A stretch of 47,756 nt of DNA, from assembly GCA_017561935.1 (NCBI GenBank), contig JAFZBE010000009.1, positions 1 through 47,756 on the forward strand, read 5' to 3'. A program made the position numbers and the translations under genes. Below the pieces are notes generated by a model. The model saw nothing but the letters and a program-made list of their open reading frames with translations. It made no database searches and was not told the DNA's origin. The DNA comes from Bacteroidales bacterium. Its GTDB lineage: Bacteria; Bacteroidota; Bacteroidia; Bacteroidales; UBA3663. Shown here piece by piece: positions 43,521-47,756 of the stretch (position 1 is its first letter; the number at the start of each line of letters is the position of its first letter).

Positions 43521-44774
43521 ATGATTCGCCAATATCTACTTTTGACACTTCTCTTCCTGTTGCCTTGCTCCCTCGTGGCGCAAGACAGCGTGCTTGTCAC
43601 CCTGCGTGGTATTGTCACCGATCATGACAATGGCAAGCGTTTGCCCGACGTGCAGGTACATGTGGGTGGCTCCAATGTGGCCACCATGACCAATGCCGAT
43701 GGTCGGTTCAGCCTACGACTGACCCAGATGCCCGAGCGTCTGCTTTTCTCTTCGTTAGGCTATGCCACTGTGGTGGTAGGTCGCGAGGAGCTCGAAAAGA
43801 CACAGCCCGTGCAGGAAGGCAAGCCCGTGCAGGAACTCCGTATCTCTATGCAGACTCGTTTCACCTTCCTGAACGACGTCTTTGTCTATTCGCCCGAAAA
43901 CATCCTCAATGCCGCCATCGAACGCATTCCGCAGAACTTCCCGGTTTTGTCACAGAGTTACGAGGCATTCTATCGTGAGACGATACAGAAGCGCAACAAG
44001 TATGTGAGCGTGTCGGAGGCCGTGATGGAGCTTTACAAAACGAGTTACGAAGAATCTCCGCAGCGCGACATGGCCTGCATGGTAAAAGGGCGTAGTCTGC
44101 TTAGCCAACGCGCCAGGGACACTGTTTCGGTGCATGTGATGGGCGGACCGATCGAGTCGCTGATGCTCGATCTGGTCAAGAACCGCGAACTGTTCCTCAA
44201 TCCTGAGATGTTGCAACGCTATGTTCTCGAGATTGAGACTCCGCAGACCATCGACAACCGCCCGCAGTATGTCATCTCCTTCCGTCCGGGGACGACCTAC
44301 ATCGATCCGCTGTTCAGTGGAAAGATCTTCATCGATTACGCTAACCTCACCTTCACGCGTATCGAGTACAATATGGATATGAGCGATGTGGGAAAAGCAT
44401 CGGCAGCCATCCTTGCCAAGAAGCCTTTCGGCATGCGCTTCAAGGCACGTGGCCTCAGTATTGTGATGAACTATCATTTCGATGGACATCTCAGCTACCT
44501 GCGTTACCTTGGTGTAACCTATAAGTTCGATTGCGACTGGAAGAAACGCGGCTTCGCCACCCATTACGAAGCCAACTCCGAGATGCTGATCACCGATATC
44601 AAGCCCATGGGCATCCGGCCCAACCGTCATACAGCCTTCCGTCAACACGACACGTTGGCGCGTCAACTGAAAGACTTCGATGATCCCGATTTCTGGAAGG
44701 ACTACAACATCCTGCTCCCTACCGAGAGTCTCGAAAATGCCTTCCGTCGCATCAAGAAGACGTATAATCAATAA
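43521..44774 (+). CDS. Secreted protein with carboxypeptidase-regulatory-like domain
   Basis: Protein of 417 residues with signal peptide ending SLVAQ. Residues about 27-105 form a CarboxypepD_reg-like beta-sandwich (LRGIVTDHDNGKRLPDVQV, NADGRFSLRL, LLFSSLGYATV). The rest (about 115-417) is a conserved-looking region with ILNAAIERIPQNFPVLSQSYEAFYRE, and then long beta-strands (YVISFRPGTTYIDPLFSGKIFIDY, FTRIEYNMD). Proteins of this type are common in Bacteroidetes envelopes; the role is unknown. It is separated from manA by 6 bp, so the two are co-transcribed. Confidence 0.82.
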   Translation: MIRQYLLLTLLFLLPCSLVAQDSVLVTLRGIVTDHDNGKRLPDVQVHVGGSNVATMTNADGRFSLRLTQMPERLLFSSLGYATVVVGREELEKTQPVQEGKPVQELRISMQTRFTFLNDVFVYSPENILNAAIERIPQNFPVLSQSYEAFYRETIQKRNKYVSVSEAVMELYKTSYEESPQRDMACMVKGRSLLSQRARDTVSVHVMGGPIESLMLDLVKNRELFLNPEMLQRYVLEIETPQTIDNRPQYVISFRPGTTYIDPLFSGKIFIDYANLTFTRIEYNMDMSDVGKASAAILAKKPFGMRFKARGLSIVMNYHFDGHLSYLRYLGVTYKFDCDWKKRGFATHYEANSEMLITDIKPMGIRPNRHTAFRQHDTLARQLKDFDDPDFWKDYNILLPTESLENAFRRIKKTYNQ

Positions 44775-44780
44775 AATTTA

Positions 44781-45740
44781 ATGAAACCATTCAAATTTGA
44801 GCCATTTTTGAAGACCACCATTTGGGGTGGCAAACAGATAGCAGCATTCAAGAATATCGATATTGATAAACAGAATGTCGGTGAATCGTGGGAGATCAGT
44901 GACATCCCCGGTTGTGAGAGCATCGTTGCTTCGGGCAGCGATAAGGGTCTCACGTTGGTCGAACTGATCAAAAAATACAAGGAACTGCTCGTGGGCAAGA
45001 AGGTCTATGCGAAGTTCGGTGACCGTTTTCCGCTGCTTGTGAAGTTCATCGATTCGCATCAGAACCTTTCGGTGCAGGTTCATCCCAACGATGAACTTGC
45101 CATGAAACGTCATCACTGTCCTGGCAAGAGCGAGATGTGGTATGTCATCAATGCTGAGCCAGGAGCCAAGATCTATACGGGTTTGCGCAAGGAGATTACT
45201 CCCGAGCAGTATGAGCGGATGGTAACCACAGAGACCGTCGATGGTTATTCGCCGATCATGGATGTCATTGCCACTTACGAGGCACATTCAGGCGACATCT
45301 ACTTCCTGCCAGCTGGACGCCTTCATGCCATAGGTGCAGGTTGCTTCCTTGCCGAGATACAAGAGACCAGCGACATCACCTATCGTGTCTATGATTACGG
45401 CCGTCGCGATGCTAACGGTAATACGCGAGAACTCCATATCGAACAGGCCAAGGATGCCATTGACTATCACGTCTATCCCGAGTATCGCAGCACTTACGAC
45501 AGCACCCTCCTCGATGCTCCATTGGTGCATTGTCCGTTTTTCAACGTCAATCGTGTGGTGGTGCATGAGGCCATGGATATCGATTACCAGGTCGATTCGT
45601 TCGTCATCGTCCTCTGTCTGAGAGGAGAAGCTACGGTCAATGGAATGGACGTTCGTCAGGGCGAATCCCTTCTTGTTCCTGCTTGCAACAACAAGCTGTA
45701 TTTCTTAGGTAATGGTATATTCCTCACGGCTACTATTTAG
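44781..45740 (+). CDS. manA: Mannose-6-phosphate isomerase, class I
   Basis: Cytoplasmic Zn-dependent enzyme (EC 5.3.1.8) that interconverts mannose-6-phosphate and fructose-6-phosphate. The protein has 319 residues, the length of the short bacterial form. Cupin-fold landmarks are IWGGKQIA near the start, VQVHPND with metal ligand His101, KSEMWYV with Glu118, and LPAGRLHAIG with His182, plus ISYRVYDYGR-like ITYRVYDYGRRD. The C-terminal cupin half (about 225-319) is present. It serves mannose use or supply of mannose for glycans and is not specific to xylan. Confidence 0.94.
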   Translation: MKPFKFEPFLKTTIWGGKQIAAFKNIDIDKQNVGESWEISDIPGCESIVASGSDKGLTLVELIKKYKELLVGKKVYAKFGDRFPLLVKFIDSHQNLSVQVHPNDELAMKRHHCPGKSEMWYVINAEPGAKIYTGLRKEITPEQYERMVTTETVDGYSPIMDVIATYEAHSGDIYFLPAGRLHAIGAGCFLAEIQETSDITYRVYDYGRRDANGNTRELHIEQAKDAIDYHVYPEYRSTYDSTLLDAPLVHCPFFNVNRVVVHEAMDIDYQVDSFVIVLCLRGEATVNGMDVRQGESLLVPACNNKLYFLGNGIFLTATI

Positions 45741-45748
45741 ATTCGAAA

Positions 45749-45786
45749 ACATGGCAAATTTGCTACCTTTAAAAAACTCGCCATGT
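45749..45786 (+). other. Inverted repeat just after manA
   Basis: ACATGGC (45749-45755) and GCCATGT (45780-45786) form 7-bp arms around an A-rich 24-bp loop, starting 8 bp after the manA stop codon. It may be a weak terminator; the right arm overlaps the first of two direct repeats. Confidence 0.4.
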
Positions 45787-45820
45787 ATTTCATCGGTAAA
45801 AATGTGTATTTCGTCGGTAA
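45784..45820. repeat. 16-bp direct repeat with 21-bp period
   Basis: TGTATTTCATCGGTAA (45784-45799) and TGTATTTCGTCGGTAA (45805-45820) differ at one base and start exactly 21 bp apart, two helical turns. They end 34 bp before a -33 element. The layout is typical of a paired activator site; LytTR-type regulators use such spacing, but the binder here is unknown. Confidence 0.7.
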
Positions 45821-45854
45821 CTTGAAAAAAACATTGAAAAAACATTGAAAAAAA

Positions 45855-45886
45855 TTTGGAAGGTATTCAGAAAATCATCATATTTG
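45855..45886 (+). promoter_or_regulatory. Promoter upstream of the lipoprotein gene at 46067
   Basis: A -33 TTTG (45855-45858) and -7 CATATTTG (45879-45886; one mismatch to TAnnTTTG) with a 20-bp spacer. Transcription would start near 45893, leaving a leader of about 174 bases. Confidence 0.55.
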
Positions 45887-45916
45887 CAACGGACAACCTT
45901 GCATAGAATTCCATTA

Positions 45917-45998
45917 GCCACGAGATAGATCCATGAACACCATCCCTATGTGACGTGGCTTAGCGAAGCTGTGGAAATTATATGAACTTCCACTTTTA
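45917..45998 (+). ncRNA. Structured 5' leader with terminator-like hairpin
   Basis: Within the long leader, GCCACG (45917-45922) can pair with CGTGGC (45954-45959), and GTGGAA (45971-45976) with TTCCAC (45988-45993) followed by TTTT. The second hairpin looks like a weak terminator placed before the gene, as in an attenuator. Otherwise the gap 45741-46066 holds only the inverted and direct repeats and the promoter listed separately. No known riboswitch class was recognised. Confidence 0.35.
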
Positions 45999-46066
45999 TT
46001 GAAATTACTTTTTTCGTCAATTAATATGAGAACAATTATTACATTTAAGACACACAGTCAATAATA

Positions 46067-47092
46067 ATGGGAATCAATAATAAAGCAAAGGTTTTGCTGC
46101 TCCTTCTGTTCTATTGCAGCATAATGAATTGTCGAAGCAATAACTATGCCTCGAAGGATGATTACAGCCATATTTTCTCGTTAAAAAGTGATACCCTATA
46201 TTTGGACAAGGAGAAGTTTGACCTTAATATAGATGATAATATAGATACAGCCTGCAAATGGCGAGACGCATATTACTTAATGCTTTCTGGTGCCTTTTTA
46301 TCTGTATCGGAAAACTTGATGGAGATACATCAGATTGAACCTCCTGAAGTTGAACCGACATGTTTTGGTACAGAGCTTTTTGTAAGGAATGATTCCTTAA
46401 TGATATCAAGCTACGACGAGAAAGATTGGATACAGTATTACAATCCACTATATAACAAATGGGATGTGATAGAAGAAAAACCTCGTGAACCATATAAGCG
46501 AATCCAACTTATTCGTGAAGATGACACCTATAAGATTCTTTTCCATGACATGGGGGAATTTGGAGGAAGGCTTTTCTTCGTTGACAAACAGACCGGACAG
46601 GAGTACTTCTATCGAATAAATTGTGAAAGGGTAATACAATATCAGAATGACTACTATCTCATCTGTCTTGATAGAATATTCAGAATACATGATCCTGCTC
46701 AGAATAATATCGAACTGATACTGAAAGAGGATGAATATGTATATGATGATTTCACTTCCTGTTATGTTTCTGCATTTATCCTTTCGGAAGAACTCTATTT
46801 CGTGGCCAATAATCAAGAAGAAACCTATGTCGCTCGCTTAAATGGTCAGAAGCTTGAATATGTCTTTGGCCTTGGCCAGCAATATAATTTCTTGAATGAT
46901 TATAATTATAATCTCGTAGCAAATCAATTTGATGATAGAGTATTGCTGAAATTCTATAGATATGAATCCAATCCATCATGTGGCATCATGGATATAGAGG
47001 GCAATCAGATTCGGTTGTTATTCTTTTGCATCGGCAAAAGACCCGACAACACTTCGACCAGCTATATTTTATGCGTCAGCAATTTTATGTGA
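46067..47092 (+). CDS. Probable lipoprotein of unknown function, C-terminus possibly frameshifted
   Basis: Exported protein of 341 residues. The start MGINNKAKVLLLLLFYCSIMNC looks like a lipoprotein signal, although Asn before Cys is unusual. The body is rich in Tyr, Asp and short beta-strand repeats (DDYYLICLDRIFRIHDP, SEELYFVANNQEETYVARLNG), suggesting a propeller-like fold, but I do not recognise a family. The last 15 residues look out of register: in another frame from about 47057 one reads QHFDQLYFMRQQFYVTYW, then EARDEAFSPKYQ and a stop at 47170-47172, which continues the protein more naturally. Codon use is more A+T-rich than in the xylan genes. Confidence 0.65.
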   Translation: MGINNKAKVLLLLLFYCSIMNCRSNNYASKDDYSHIFSLKSDTLYLDKEKFDLNIDDNIDTACKWRDAYYLMLSGAFLSVSENLMEIHQIEPPEVEPTCFGTELFVRNDSLMISSYDEKDWIQYYNPLYNKWDVIEEKPREPYKRIQLIREDDTYKILFHDMGEFGGRLFFVDKQTGQEYFYRINCERVIQYQNDYYLICLDRIFRIHDPAQNNIELILKEDEYVYDDFTSCYVSAFILSEELYFVANNQEETYVARLNGQKLEYVFGLGQQYNFLNDYNYNLVANQFDDRVLLKFYRYESNPSCGIMDIEGNQIRLLFFCIGKRPDNTSTSYILCVSNFM

Positions 47093-47238
47093 CCTATTGG
47101 AGGTCACAATTTTCCGGCAGAGTCTCGGCTATTGAAGCCAGAGACGAGGCATTTTCACCTAAATATCAATGAAAGCATTTGTTGTTATATAGAAGAAGCG
47201 GAACAACCAACTTATATAAACCCTTATACTAAATTATT

Positions 47239-47756
47239 ATGAAAAAGTTATTTGCCTTTTTATCTATGTTCCTCGTCACCAGTATGGCGATGGGTGAGAG
47301 CAAATACTATCCTGTGGGTACGACTTGGACTGAAGTGGAAACTTATGGGGCAAATAATGATACCGTTAAGTTAATAAATACTCTTCAATTTGAGATTGAC
47401 AAACTTTCGATATCAAATGTGAAATGTGAAAACGATTCCATCTATTGTAAATTGGAATACGAGGATTTTGACACTACAACTGAAGAACCAGGAGAGCCAG
47501 AGTTACCCATTTATTATTTGATTGTTTCTTTGCCTTTGGATATTCTTGAATTCGAAATCGAAGTGTTGAGTAGAGAAATCACGACTATAAATTTGGATTA
47601 TCCGATAATGCCCGTTCAAATTCCAGACATACCTTCGATTCCTTATGTTGACCCTGGGTTTACAGAACCCAATGAGGAGATATATTCACAAACAGATCCA
47701 TTCCCCGATGAGATTGCTTCGCTGGCATGGACCCTTCGTCGTCAAGGTTATGAAAA
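47239..47756 (+). CDS. Secreted protein, N-terminal part only; C25 propeptide-like
   Basis: Runs off the right edge after 172 codons. Signal peptide MKKLFAFLSMFLVTSMAMG is followed by a Prevotella-style stretch (YYPVGTTWTEVETYG) and then, from about residue 85, GEPELPIYYLIVSLPLDI, LDYPIMPVQIPD and EIYSQTDPFPDE. This arrangement resembles the propeptide of C25 (gingipain-type) cysteine peptidases and related type IX cargo, in which GEP-LP and PVQ-P motifs recur. The catalytic part would lie outside the window, so the assignment is tentative. It follows the lipoprotein gene without a clear promoter of its own. Confidence 0.6.
   Translation, partial: MKKLFAFLSMFLVTSMAMGESKYYPVGTTWTEVETYGANNDTVKLINTLQFEIDKLSISNVKCENDSIYCKLEYEDFDTTTEEPGEPELPIYYLIVSLPLDILEFEIEVLSREITTINLDYPIMPVQIPDIPSIPYVDPGFTEPNEEIYSQTDPFPDEIASLAWTLRRQGYE

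Overview
The window comes from a Bacteroidales genome, most likely a rumen or gut Prevotella sensu lato. The evidence is paired SusC/SusD genes, a hybrid two-component regulator, A-rich start contexts instead of classical Shine-Dalgarno sites, and twelve promoters of the Bacteroidetes -33 TTTG / -7 TAnnTTTG type, nearly all with 20-21 bp spacers. No tRNA, rRNA, CRISPR array or intact mobile element was seen.

Region 1 (1-27924) is a xylan utilisation locus. A hybrid two-component sensor/regulator (cut off at the left edge) is divergent from a long operon: GH43, SusC/SusD pair 1 (xusA/xusB), SusC/SusD pair 2 (xusC/xusD), surface lipoprotein xusE, and a GH10 endoxylanase whose catalytic domain is split by about 520 residues of carbohydrate-binding modules (xyn10C). 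Past two stem-loops follow a GH5 enzyme, a GH8 exo-oligoxylanase-like enzyme, an unusual alpha/beta-hydrolase esterase fused to a retaining-type GH97, and a GH10-CE1 xylanase/feruloyl esterase. A strong terminator closes this run. The order xusA-E plus xyn10C matches the core xylan system known from Prevotella bryantii and Bacteroides.

Region 2 (27925-32040) is a second unit: a possible small RNA or structured leader, a stand-alone CE1 esterase and a GH78 alpha-L-rhamnosidase, closed by a terminator. Together the two regions would bind xylan at the surface, cut it (GH10, GH5), remove ferulate or acetate (CE1, esterase), remove arabinose, galactose and rhamnose side groups (GH43, GH97, GH78), import oligosaccharides (SusC/D) and trim them (GH8, GH43).

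Region 3 (32041-35282) is mostly ordinary chromosome: a lipoprotein, a 65-residue protein, fluoride channel crcB and phosphoglycerate mutase gpmI. Region 4 (about 35283-40433) is A+T-richer and decaying. It holds a frameshifted secreted protein, a GNAT remnant with an in-frame stop, a DUF4143-type ATPase behind a striking array of 33-bp-spaced palindromes, a minus-strand operon (FISUMP lipoprotein, secreted tail protein, GNAT with zinc ribbon), and a DUF1016 nuclease gene that has lost its catalytic core.

Region 5 (40449-45740) holds a GH35 beta-galactosidase, a Nudix hydrolase, a carboxypeptidase-regulatory-domain protein and mannose-6-phosphate isomerase, probably one transcript. Region 6 (45741-47756) is A+T-rich again: a regulatory region with 21-bp-spaced direct repeats and a long structured leader, a probable lipoprotein with a likely C-terminal frameshift, and the start of a secreted protein whose N-terminus resembles a C25 (gingipain-type) propeptide.
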